Positions 12,501-26,054 of a DNA stretch of 64,000 nt are shown one piece after another. The notes beneath the pieces were generated by a model, which saw only the letters and a program-made list of their open reading frames with translations, searched no databases and had not been told where the DNA came from. The position numbers and the translations under genes were made by a program. The first letter of the stretch is position 1; the number at the start of each line of letters is the position of its first letter. Where the stretch lies: contig CAOLHI010000490.1 of assembly GCA_948474755.1 (NCBI GenBank), positions 372,001 through 436,000 on the forward strand, written 5' to 3'. Source of the stretch: Ctenosaura bakeri (taxonomy: Eukaryota; Chordata; Lepidosauria; Squamata; Iguanidae).

Positions 12501-15500
12501 ATATTTAAAATAAAATAAAATAGCCAGCAGCCAGTTTGGGTGAGGGAGTTACATTGAGCTTCTGATTAGGCACAAGGAACATGACATTTCCACCCGCTCC
12601 CTGCAGTGAATGAGGCTATTACATGGAGTTGTGATACGGATGTTACTTCTGATTGTTGCAGCCTCATGTGCAGGCAGCAGGCAGGTAGAATCATACTCTT
12701 CCTTGCATCCTGATGATCAGCTGAATGGACCTCTTTTGCCCAATCTGGCTCTTGGTTCTTTAGGTGAACTGGGGTGGCCTTTATATAATTTTACAGGGAG
12801 ACTACATAGTTTTAGTGAATAGAGATACATAACTCCAAGCTATGATTACTGAATACCAACAATTATTAGCTGTTTGCACCAAAATGTTTTGAAGAATATA
12901 ATGAGTTTGCTATTATTGGACCTAAAATATGTAAGGTCTATTCTCAGAATATTAACTTTTGTACCTTGCTTTTATGACCGAAATTTATTTCCTAAACGGT
13001 TAATATGTTTGGTATAAGTTTTTAACACTTTTTATTGAATTTTTTTAAAAAAAATACAAAAGAAGGGGAGTGAAGAATATGAACATTAAAAACTACATAG
13101 CACTGTGCAGCAGCAGAGTTTGGAGTGCATGGAGGCGTGGCCACAGGGGCATAGCCACTGTGCACAGCAGTTTGGCTACGAGCTGGGATGCTCCAAAAAC
13201 ATTGCCACTGGGGGCGAACTGCCCTTATTGCCCCCCTGTCGCTATGCGACTGGCACTGTGAGCTAGGCATACACATTAATAAAAGCTGGTTCTGAGTTAC
13301 CCATTCTAAATATGCAAGTCCACCCATTTCTCCCTATTTTAGCACCCATGGCAATTACCATAGCCATCCGAACTATAAATTGACATTTGATGAAGTGTTT
13401 TATTCCTCTTTAAAAACTTTTTCATTATTTTTTCCTTCCACAGCCAATGTCACCATCTTCAAGCCTTCATCATTCTTCATCATCCTACACACACAGTTTG
13501 GCATCCAGTTAGAAATCCAGCTTGTACCTATCATGCAGCTCTTCATACGCTTGGATCCTTCTCACAAAGAAAAAACATGTGGTACGTGAAACCATGAGTC
13601 ATTTTTCAGGACTTTGAAAATACATCTATGAAAATGGCTTAATACAGAATGAAGGGGTTTTTTTTGTTTTAAAAAAACTTGTTTTGTTTTAGGTCTCTGT
13701 GGAAACTTCAACAGTGCCCAGGCAGATGACTTCAAAGCCATCAGCGGAGTTGTAGAAGGAACCTCAGCTGCTTTTGCCAATACCTGGAAAACACAGGCTG
13801 ATTGCCCCAATGTCAAGAACATATTTGAGAACCCATGCACTCTCAGCATAGAAAATGGTACCGTGATTTGTGGGAAATATATTGCCACTTTACTCATCAT
13901 CAGTATCACTATGATTATCTAGTCCTTTTGAGAAAAGTTTTGGTAGATACACCTTTAGCCTTGGTTTTGAAAAACAGAGACACAGAACTGTGAAATGTTA
14001 ATCCTGTGTGATTAAAATTGCCTTTCTCTATAGGGATGTGATAGGGATCCTGCATGGAGCTCAGGGCAACATACAAGTCTTTTTCCCCCTCCCTTTTTTA
14101 TCGTCATTATCTCCTTCCTCACCTGGTCTAAAATGGGTTGAAAGACTGTGGCTTGCTAGGAATAAATACAACAGTATCTGTTGTCTAGTGGAAATCTGCT
14201 AACCCGTGCCCCAAAAGGCTTTGTGACTGAGTAAGGCTTTGAAGCTTACGGCAAAACCCATTAGCGAACTTCTGTTGGCAGAAGCTGTTTTCCTCAGCAG
14301 AACCAGGAAAGTTCAGTGGTTGGCAGGTGGCATTCATGTCATGGGAAAGTCATGAATGATCCCCCTGCTTCCTCCAGTCAGCCTCTCTCATATGCCTAAA
14401 AACCTGCTGGGGAGAGGTAGAAAATCCCCTGGAATAGATTTTGGCCATTATGGAGGTCTGAAAGGGAAATGTAGAGCAGAGCAGGACCCTGATGCTGATG
14501 CTAGGGCAACAATGGAGACCTTAATTTCCATAGAGAATGTCTAAGCACTGGATCCTTGGAAGGAGAAAAGATTGTAGTTGTAAGATATTGTAAAGTGTAG
14601 TCTATAAAAGTATAGACTATCAGTTATGACCAGGCATTCGTTACAGATTGTTCCATATCATAGAGATCAACAGTGCATTATAGAAATTAGAATAAATGCC
14701 AGGTGGGAGTCATGGGTAATAGATAGGATAAGTTAAAGAAATTTTATGTGTATTAATATGCAGAGCACACATATGAATATGTGATGCAGAGGGAAGGAAA
14801 AAAGATAATAATGTGAACTGATTCTAATATAATATTTTTCCTCACAAGAGCATATTTGATCTTATTGTTGCAAATATGTATACAGGCACAAAACAATTGT
14901 GAAAGAATTTGGGATATCTGGACTCTGTTTGAGAACTAATTTGGCAAAAACAGACTTTTCATTTGGATTTCACTGGACTTTCAAATCAACATTAACACAA
15001 TGGTAGTGGATTGGTTCCACCAAATTCATTAGGATTGTTACAAAATGTGCCTCGGAGGGTGTATGTAACTTCCAAGTCGCCTGCTGGATTATGGCAACCC
15101 CATGAAATTCATGGTGTTTTCTTAAACAAGGAATAATCAGAGCTGGTGTGTCATTACCTTCCTCTGAAATATAGCCTATGACATATTGCCTCCCAAAAAA
15201 GAAGAGGTAATACAATCTCATTGTATTTGTACTCACAGAAAAATATGCTTCACACTGGTGTGGACTGCTGACAAACAGCACAGGGCCATTCAAGGACTGC
15301 CACTCTGTAGTTGACCCAGCTATTTACCATACGGTACGTTACATGTCTGTTCCTTTGAAGTGCCAATAAGAATCTTAGAATAACTAAAGGGGAGTGAAAT
15401 TTCTTGCCAAACTGGATGAGGCACTTCAAAGTTTTAATTCACTTTTGTCAAGCTTCCCAAGTGTCATTAATGTTTGTTAATAATCTCCAAATCTTGTAAT

Positions 15501-18500
15501 CCAACATATACGTTTCTCGCTCCAGTACAAAATATAAACATCTTGTCATTCTATTCTGTGTGCGTGGCCACATTGTTTGTCAAACTCTAAAAAACAGGTT
15601 GACATTTGAATATTAGCACAAAATATCTTTTTTGGCATTTCCCTGCAAATATTTTAATTGTTAAACACCTGCCAAACCACAAGTAATTTAACATAACCAA
15701 TAAAACACAGTGACATCTTTTAAAGATTTTATGCCGACATCAATAAGCAGTAAATGTGTAAATAGCTTCACTGATTTATAATAAAGGTAGGACTCAGCTA
15801 GATATTATGGAGACTAGATGGCAACCACTAACATCCATCACTCACATATCACATTCTAGAAATCTCTAGTAAACAAAATTAATAATACAAAGTCATTGCT
15901 ATCAATAGCCTGAATCCTACAGGTGGTCTAATTAGAATAGATCCACAGAACCAGTGGGACTCTAGCAGTTGGGACTTCGTCAAAATGTGGAGATCTGGGC
16001 TAGCTAGGGCAATGACAGATCAGGTCAGCTTTCAGTTTCCCTGTATGGAGAATCAGCACCCTTCTATATATTTATCATTCCCTGGCTCCCTCTCCACACT
16101 TACATGTCCCTTGTGCTTTCCCTAAGCCCGCAACTCTTGTGGATATAGGGCAAAGTGTTTTCAGGTTTATCCCAATGAATGTGTCATTGGTGGTAGCGTG
16201 TGTCACTGAGCTCAAATTAAAGAGACACTGTATGGAGACTGCTCTTTAAAATATATATATAAAATGAAATCTTTATTAAACAAACTGACAAGGAAAAGGT
16301 GTATGGCGATTAAATGTTACCCAGCAGCAAAGCACTTTCAGCTCTTAACAGGCAAACACTTCCCTAAATCTCTCTTTCTCTCTTTCTGAATGAAAATCCT
16401 CCTCTCAAAGTCACAAATGTAACTAATAGGATTTAGGTCAGAATTTCCTATCACCCTACAAGGAGTAGCTAATGAACAGAAGTGTGGGTAGTGACAAGCT
16501 GAGCACGATGACACTATCACGCCTTTGTTTTATTAATATCATTGGGATCATGTGAGCTTGTGGCAACCACACATCCAGTGCCTGCTACAATTTTAGCTTT
16601 AGATTTATACAGATCATAAGCAGATATCCACTGCATTAGTTGATACGAATGAATTGCTCTCTGTATTCACAGAACTGCATGTTTGACACTTGTAACTGTG
16701 AAAGGAGTGAGGACTGCATGTGTGCTGCTCTATCATCCTACGTCCAAGCCTGTGTTGCCAAAGGGGTGAAGCTGAGCGGATGGAGAACCAGCGTTTGCAG
16801 TAAGTTTTTGAAATATCTGAGAAACTTTACAAGCCAAAAACAATTGGATAGGGAATATTTTAGACCGGTTTCAATTTTATTCTAGACAAGACTGGGGAAA
16901 ACTGAAGTGTCTACGGGCAAGTTTCTCATCTATTTCTTAACAAATCTATAGTGGTATCAGAAAGTCCCCTCTCTGCCAGATCTTGACCACATGAGGAGAT
17001 GGGCATGTGAAGATGAGCTGGACAAGAACTACAGAAGAGGCAAAAGGAAATAAGGAACGTGTTTGCTACTAGGTGGCAAAGTCCAGTAAAATCCTACAGT
17101 AATATAGTATAAAGAAGTACAGGCTATGTTGTTCTCCTCAATTATATTATACTGAATACTGTAACCTTGACAGTATTCAGTAAGAAATGTGCAGTAAAAG
17201 GCATATCTTCCAGATTAGTAGAAACACAAGTCATTACAAAGTAAATGTATACATACAACCTGCATGAGACAGTGCAAGCTCTTTGTGATCTATTTTTAAA
17301 CTGAAAATACTACAGATGTAAGACAGAATATACATCTATGTATACACATAGCAAATGGTTTTGGGTATCAACGTACCCTGCCTAATGTAGTGCTTTATAA
17401 CCCTTCCCCATAGTTCTTAAATAATGCTCTGGAACAATTTGTCCCCCTTTTTTCTTCTCCCTAGCCAAATACCAAATATGTCCCAAAACTCTGGTTTACC
17501 GTTATGCAATTGATTCCTGCCAACCCACCTGCCGATCTCTGAGTGAGCCTGATGTCACCTGTAATATTCAGTTTACTGCTGTGGATGGATGCACTTGTGA
17601 AGAAGGAACATTCATGGATGAAAGTGGCAAATGCGTAGCTCCTACTAGTTGCCCATGCTATTACAAAGGGTCTCCCGTACAATCTGGAGATGTTGTTCGT
17701 GAAAATGGCATCATGTGGTAAGAGATTATTTGAAATAAACATTGTTGTGAAATGACCAGTGTATTGAAAATCTACCTGTGGGAATCATTTAGGAATTACA
17801 TGTTATCAAAAGGAAAAAGCAGAACATCAAAGGAAGATTAAGAAATCAGTCTAATGGATGATTATTTAGAAATTGCAAGCTATCAAAGGAAGAAGCAAAA
17901 TCAAAGGAAAATAATGCTTCTTCCAGAGATTAAGGGGTCAGTAGGTCAGAGAGATCTTTAGTAAAAGTAGCATGAGGTGGTATTTATGTAAAATTGAAAA
18001 AAGCAACACTGTAGTTCTACCAACTCATTTGGAGGTGTCTACCAACAATCTGACATTTTTGCCCCGAAAACCAAAGCATGGAAAAAACTTTGTGATTTAC
18101 CTAGCCACTCTGGCCACTGGTCATACTGGCTGAGGAATTCTGAGTGTTACCATCCAAAAAAGTCACTTTTTCCAAACTGTGCTTGAAATATGTTTCTGAA
18201 TATACCAACAGGTACACAGAAGGTGAGGGTTCGTTTGCATTTGTTTCTGAAAACAAGGTGGAAAGTTTGGGTTTGAATAAGATAGCAGCTCAAAAACCAC
18301 TTTTGTCCAGGAAGTAGAAAGGCTAGGTAGAAAAACAGATAGAACTGGGTATCAGTTTGACTATAAAAATGAACTAGTGGGGCTTAAGGAGGACATAGCC
18401 ACCTTGAGTCCTAATTTTGGGAGAAAGGCAGCTTAGAAATACAAGGAAATAAATCCATCCATGTGTATCCCTTAGCAGATTAGTGAAATGTCTCCTTGGT

Positions 18501-21500
18501 GAGTGTGTTAAGTTGAAGCAAGAAAATCCAGATCTTGTTATACTGATTCAGATGTGATTACTGGCAGAACAGTTGTTCTGGGGATTTTACGTTCTCCCCA
18601 ATGTTACATGAAAATGCCCCAGATCAACACAGATCAGATCCCTGCTAGGCAAGTCCTCGTGTAAAACAATTGAAAGACGTATCGAAAAAGTAGCCTTTTT
18701 CTTTTGGCCACAAGGTGGCATTTCAGCATTTTGTGATCTCAAGGATTTGTTACTGCTGCTGCCTTTAATTAAATAAGAATTACTGCTTCTAATATGATTA
18801 GTTTGGAATTTTAATATATGCAACATCCTTACTCTCTCACAGCACTTGCACAAAAGGAAAGCTTCAGTGCATTGGAGAAGTGAAACCTGCCCCAGGTAAA
18901 ATTACAATTTTTATTTCTTTAGTTGTTATGCTGGAATGTGTTATGTGTTATATTTTACTAAAAACATAAAATAAAATACCTAAATTGGGAAAGGAAACCT
19001 TTATGCAGAAGTAAGCTGTTACCTCTTACCTAATTATCCATATTTCACCATAAGTTGGTAATGACTTGAAGGCATAGAACAACAACAAGAAGAGCATAAT
19101 ACTAATCTTTCCATGAAGACAAAAATGCATCTGCATTAACTGCTGTGCATTACTAGCTCTATGTGTTTGGAACTAGACTGAAGTTGGGGTACTGTGGAAC
19201 TAACTGACTGGCCACTCTTTGCATAGCGCTGGACATTTTTGTTCTAAAGTCTGGAACACACCCATACAGACACAGACAGATGCACAGTGGCTGTTATTCT
19301 GTCAGTGACATATGCATGCGTAAGCAGGGCAAATTGTTTGCCATAATGCAACACACATATTCTGTTGACAGCAGCAGAAGCACAGTTATGTGTATAGCAA
19401 AACTGCACATTGCAGTTGTGCATTGCATTTTTATCATTGCAATTTTGCATTGCACATTGTGTTTTGCACATTGTGCCTTGTGTCATTGACATGTGTTGTA
19501 CAATCTTGCTATTCTGCATGGGGATTGCATAATGCTGGCATCATGTACCTCTATATGCAAATGTTTACATTCTGCTGAAGGGTTGTTGGATTGCATAAAT
19601 GTCTACATAAATAATAGACAGAAACAATCTCTTCAAATTGTTCAAACAGGGGGCCACATGTTAATACAAATGAGAGGAAAGCATTACTCAAAATCATTAC
19701 AATGGAACACACACAGGCACACACATAAATATACACACAGAGAAAGAAAGAAATAACATGTGACAAATCTTATTAGTGAATTTTACCCCAAAGTTGTTCA
19801 TCAAAGACCAAGCAGCCAAACTTTAGCCATTTGACGTCTACTTCTATCTGATACACGTATGAAGAAGGAAGGGAGGATAGTATAATTAAGAACAGTAAGA
19901 TTTCCTGTTTTAGTACCTTCTTTCTAAAGTTTGTCATCTGTGGGTGACTTGTCATGTTACCAGCATTGTGCATGTGAAATGGTAGGAAGTACATATCAGA
20001 TTTGTAAAAATAAAAAGAGACAATGGACTGGATCTGCTTTCCCTACACTAATGTACTTCCCAGGGTGCTCCAGTGCTGGAAAGATGTGGAGGTAATCTGC
20101 CCTGACTCCTATTTTCTGTATCCCCAATACCACTTGACATGCTGTTCCAGAGTGACCTCTAATTTTCTGGAACTGATGTTTACATTACAAGGGGCTGCAG
20201 GGGAAGAGTTATGAAAGTTTCTCTTCCATTTAGCCAGCTGAAGAACTTTGCTAAAGAAAAAGCTTTCTGTGGACTGAAGGAGGGCATCTAACTGTGCAGA
20301 GGAAGGTCATGGATCCAAGCCAATGATTCCATTAGAACTTGTAGAATGGAAACAGAAATATTGAGATGGACTTTCATTGCAAACTCTGAAAATCACTTCA
20401 AATGAGGAGTTGTTTCTGAGCCTTAAATAATGTGATTCCAAGGCAATGGCCATTCCATACAATATTATCTGCTGAGTTTCATAACTAAATCGCCATTTTT
20501 AGGAGAGAGAATGAGGACTAGGTCGGACTTATAAGAATCATGAAAATCTACCCTCTGACATAATACTTAATCTGCTTAATGTTTTCAAGGATTGCTTTTG
20601 ATAACCGCATGACCTAATTCACAAGTAATGTGATTACTTTGCAGTGACTAAACATCAGGTAGCAATCTAAGAAATTTCACCTGCTTTTTCTTTCTATCAG
20701 AATGTGATGCCCCCATGATCTACTTTGACTGTGACAATGCCACAGTAGGTGCCACTGGAGCAGAGTGTCAGAAAAGCTGCCAGACTCTTGACATGGGATG
20801 TGTAAGTGTGGATATCTGATAACCCTTTCTTGCCTTAATAGCCTGCTCATCTTGCATATTAATTGTGCGATACTTGCAGTATTATCACATTACCCTAATT
20901 ATGAAACCATCCACAGCACTTAGTCCACACTATCCTCTCTTCTTAGTTCAAGCAGATCGTGCAAAATAAGGGCCAGGGTTGTAAATAATAAGACACAGTG
21001 ATGAATGCTGACCCACTGAACAGATACTTTAGGAGTTCTTGAAAAAAATGTGGGGTAGAGGGGCTGGGGTTGGGATGAGGAAGAATAATGTAATTGATGG
21101 AAGAAGTTTAACCAACATATGTCATAATCAGGAAGCAACATGGTAGGATATTTCACTTCTAAGGTTTACCAGCATGTGCCAGTCTAGAAATTTGTTGGAA
21201 TACTCTTAGAAAGATCTCAGGAAGTGTTTCCCAGATCAAAGCTCTCCTTTAAAACATAGGATATTTCCACACTACACTGTTATAGTGCTATTATTCCACT
21301 TTCAGCATCCTGTGGAATTCTGGGGTTTGTAGTTTACTGAGGTCAAAGTTGCCCCTCTCTAAACTGCAGTTCCTAGGATTCTGTAGAATGTTGAAAGTGG
21401 AATAATAGCACTATAACAGTCTAGTGCAGAAATGTCCATAGCTGAAACAATTTGAAGTCATTTAAAATAGCAGGATAAACTGGTACTCAGTGGAGACTTA

Positions 21501-24500
21501 ACATGAATTCACCTTAAATCTTAAATGAGTTGCTAATTTGAATTGGCCTGTCCAGTATCTTAGAATTCCAGTATTCCATGCTGCTGATTTGTCAAGTAAC
21601 ATATCTTCTGTTCCTCCTTTATTACAGTATAGCACACAGTGTGTGTCTGGTTGCGTATGTCCTAATGAGCTGGTATATGACGGCAAAAGTGGATGTGTGG
21701 CTGCTGAAGAATGTCCTTGCATTCACAATGAAGTCACATACAAGCCAGGGGAAACCATCAAAGTGAAATGTAACACTTGGTATGTGCAGCTATAAGCTGT
21801 TCTAAAAGTACTAAACTTTCCTACTTACCTAAGAAAAAGATGCACTAAATTCAAGTATATTTCTATCTATGTAGTACTTGCAAGGACAGAAAATGGGAAT
21901 GTTCCAATGAACCTTGCCTGGAAACCTGCTCAGTGTATGGAGATGGCCATTACATCACCTTTGACGGTAAACGCTACAGCTTCAGTGGAGACTGTGAATA
22001 CACTCTGGTCCAGGTATTAATTTTTGCCCAAGCACTTTCAGTTGTGTAGCTCAACATGACAAGTATGGCCACAAATACTAAGTAATTCTCTTCTCTGCAG
22101 GATCACTGTGGCAAAAACAGCACAAAGGCAGGAACCTTCCGAGTTATTACAGAGAACATCCCCTGCGGTACCACTGGGACCACCTGCTCAAAAGCCATTA
22201 AAGTGTTCCTGGGGGTAAGTAGCTTCATTGAGGGTGCATATAGAGAACGATGGGTGAATCTACACAAAATTGTGATAAATGGAGCCTACCTACAATAAAG
22301 AAAAAAATCTTCAAGTGGAGTGTGAAATAGCTGCATTAGAAAGGTGACATTAATGACACAATGCAGGACAAAGAAAGTCCAAGGTATGGGATAAAAGTCA
22401 TTTCTTTTCATTTCATTGCTATAATGCTAAGCAAAAATCTCTCTGACAATATTCTGTTGGGAAAATTTTAAACAGTTTTTTTAAAATCCTCTTGGGAAAA
22501 GAAAGCCATTTTGTGTGGGGGGCTGTGTGTGACCACTATTTCTTTCCACACACACAGTCCCAAAGTTTCACTAGACTTGGCCAAGACAGTTGCTGAAGCT
22601 TGCACTTACTGTAGCAGAAATGGCAAACAAAGAAACACATTGCTTAGTGGGGACAGCTGGAAGCTATGTTTTTAAATCCATATACTGAAATACCAGAGAA
22701 TTTTTTCCTCTCTAACTTTTCTGCCCACAGATAGAATGGCAAATGTCAGTTGAATTGTTCACAGTAATAACCAGCAAACTCTGCAATAAATTCTGTGGCT
22801 GAGATCCTATTGGCTCTGCCATTACATTTGCACTGCTGGAAGAGGCAATGGTGGTGGCAACAAGAAAAAATAGATGCTAGCAGCAGTGGCTAGGAGAAGA
22901 CACACCACTGGCAGTGATAAGGGGAGAAGAAGGCTACTAAGTCCAAGTCACATAGTCATTGAATGCTTGGCATCTGGAAGGATGGATGGATGGATGGGGA
23001 TCCATGGAGCCAAGGCAGTATGAAACGAGTGGTCTGAGCAACTGTCTGTGCCATGCATTTGAGGAATAGACAGCAAAAAGCCTATTCAAGAATTCAAGGA
23101 CTCAGCAGCTTGGAACTCACAGCCTCCTTCTCCTGCTGCTTCTGCCTCTTTCTTCTCCCTTTGCAAGTGCAGAGAGAATAGAATAGGTTACATACCAACA
23201 CATTAAATGAGTGGTGCACCCCAGAGTACCCCACCTGAATGTCAGCTTTTGGAAAACAGACTCCCCCACCTCCAGCTTTTGCAAACTATTAATGAAATTG
23301 GTGGGAATTTCAGAACCAGTTTATGATTTCACATGGAAACCTGCATCTTGAGAAACAAAAGAAATCAAAAATATATTTCTGAACCTGTGCTGGTCCTTCT
23401 TGTGATGCAGCTTTTTTGGAGCCATGATTTTCTGAGAAAGAAATGTCTATAGATTGTTGTAAATCTTAAACTCTGTTCTCCAAGGCAAACTCTTCTGTAA
23501 ACATGGAGCATATTTTGAAAAGTTTCATCCATCCAGGAAAATGCCCTATTGAATTGTTCCCATACAGCTAACAGTACTGACCTACATCTGTGGGTTGTTT
23601 CTCATCTTTCAGAACTATGAGCTAATACTGACTGACGGAAAATTTGAAGTGATAGAGAGAAACCTTGGTGATAGCGAAGTGCCATACAAGATCCGATATA
23701 TGGGCATCTACATAGTGATTGACACCACAGTTGGACTAGTCATTTTGTGGGATAGGAAAACCAGTATCTTCATCAAGCTTAATCCAGATTTTAAGGTGAG
23801 CCGTGAAGATCAGAAATAGTACAAACCCTTCATTTGCTTCTGAAGAATGCTGTCAAAAGAGTTGTGCATTTGTGTGTAACTGAAGGCACTGAAATGATTG
23901 AGTAAATTGATTCATCAAACAGATATTGTTGAGGGATCTCAGGGAATTTCAGCAGGTGTTGTTTGTTGTATCACCTGCTGAAATTCGCTCTTCTTCATGA
24001 CAATTAAAGGCATAGAAGCCCTCTCCAGTTTTCATACTGGCAACTCTTATAGTCCATTTCTGCACAGGGTGAGGGAATCACCCCGCGCTGCTACTTATCG
24101 GATCTTCTGGCTCCCCAGTCTGGTCCAGGCTGCTCCGGAGCAGTGTGTGGTTGTCGATCCGCTCTGCTCTGGCATCCAAAATGGCAGCTTCCGGTTGGTC
24201 GTGGGTCTCAACCAACCGCTGAAGCTAGCCAGCCTAAAGCCCGCCCTCGGCAAATCATAGGCTCACATTGGTGCGAGCCTGCAAATCTGCACAAGGGAGC
24301 AGGCTTGCAGTGGTGCGCTCCGTGCTTTTGAAAGACCGGAAAAATCAGGTCTTTCAAAAGCACGCTGGAGGACCACTTGTAGTCGTTCCGGAGTGGACTG
24401 AGGTACAGATCTACAGTAAGTAGTCCGGACCCAGTCCGCTCCAAGGTGCAGACGTCCTCCATGGAGGACACACTGCACCGTTTTAAATACCCCCTGTGGA

Positions 24501-25974
24501 AATGGCCATAGTTAAATAAAATTCATTCTCAGTCCCATCAATCAATCACTACCCTTTCATAAAATATTGAAAATTATGCAAGTAGGTGAGGAAGACGATG
24601 ATGGTAAATGACCAGGACTAGATGTGACACTCTTTTGTATGCCCTATGAGTGGATCAGATAGAGAAGTCTCCCCAGCCAGAACTGACAATTGGCCCCTGA
24701 GGTCTGCTCCCAGAGTGTTACACAGCTGCCAGTCATATTGCTGTAAGAGACACAAAGCTTCCTCCTTCCCAGGCTTCATGCAGTGCAAAAAGGCTCCCTG
24801 ACAATCAGACACCTGGACTGGTTTGCACGGGAAAGTTCACAATCTCATGAAATACAGTAGTATCAAAAATAAACAATGTCTTCTCCAGTTTTTTGAAGAT
24901 GCCCATCTCTAATGTCAAAAAAATAACTCTTTTGCTTCCTGTTTGTATGCTTGTCTCTCTGCAGGGTCAGATCTGTGGCCTCTGTGGAAACTTTGATGAC
25001 AATGATGCTAACGATTTCACCACCAGGAGTCAGTCGGTAGTAGGAGATGTTGTGGAGTTTGGTAACAGCTGGAAGGTGTCTCCTACTTGCCCAGGAACCC
25101 CACAGACCAGGGATCCGTGTACTGCGAACCCATACCGGATGTCTTGGGCCCAGAAGCAATGCAGCATCATTACCAGCCAAACCTTTGCTCGCTGTCATTC
25201 TCAGGTACCAACAAAAAATCCTTTCCAATGAACATGTGGGACACTTTAACAGCCATAATCCTGCGACTTTATGTGTCTGCATGTGACATGCTTAGAACCA
25301 GATGCAACAAACCACTATACATGACTGACATAAGCATCTGTTGTGACTCTTCCATTGCCAAAATCTAGGCAGATCCTTCAGAACCTGTTCCAGAGCTTTG
25401 TAGCTCTCAAACTATGGATCATTCACAACCAGATGTCTTTTATTACCAGATTTGCATTTTCACATGATGGCATTTAATGTCTGGCACAACTGTCCTGGTA
25501 GTACGAGGCTATATGTAGTTGCTTATTTTGTCATGGGATGAAATTTCTGGACATGTTAGGGAAGGTAGCTTTAATCTTGGCTGGTGAAGGACAGCTCCTA
25601 TCCACAAGATTGTCTCTGGGCCCCAGTGCCATTGCTGAAGGAATGGCTAACTGTTCAGGTTGTCTTAATCTCTTGAGAAACAGCTGCAGAAAGAATGGCA
25701 AAATGCTAGTGATTGTTTCTCCTGTTGCTGGGCATGTTATGTACTGAAGCTTTGATGATGGCTATAATCAATATATGAACGCTACTTAAATTTAGGATAA
25801 ATCCCTTTATAACTCTTGTTCATGACCTTAAACTAGAGCTTACTAAGCACTTTTATAGCTAATGCAATATTACACTTATTAAGCATATTAAGAATATTGA
25901 TCATAATTTCTCCTTCTTAGATCATGTAAATAAAAATTGCTCTGTTTTTTTAAAATATCACTGCATCAATTTAA

Positions 25975-26054
<80 letters not shown>

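Noticed and set aside
24052..24507. GC-rich island as a promoter or CpG island of a second gene
   Set aside because: The GC-rich segment coincides exactly with a MITE that has terminal repeats and a target duplication. The same applies at 49230-49696.
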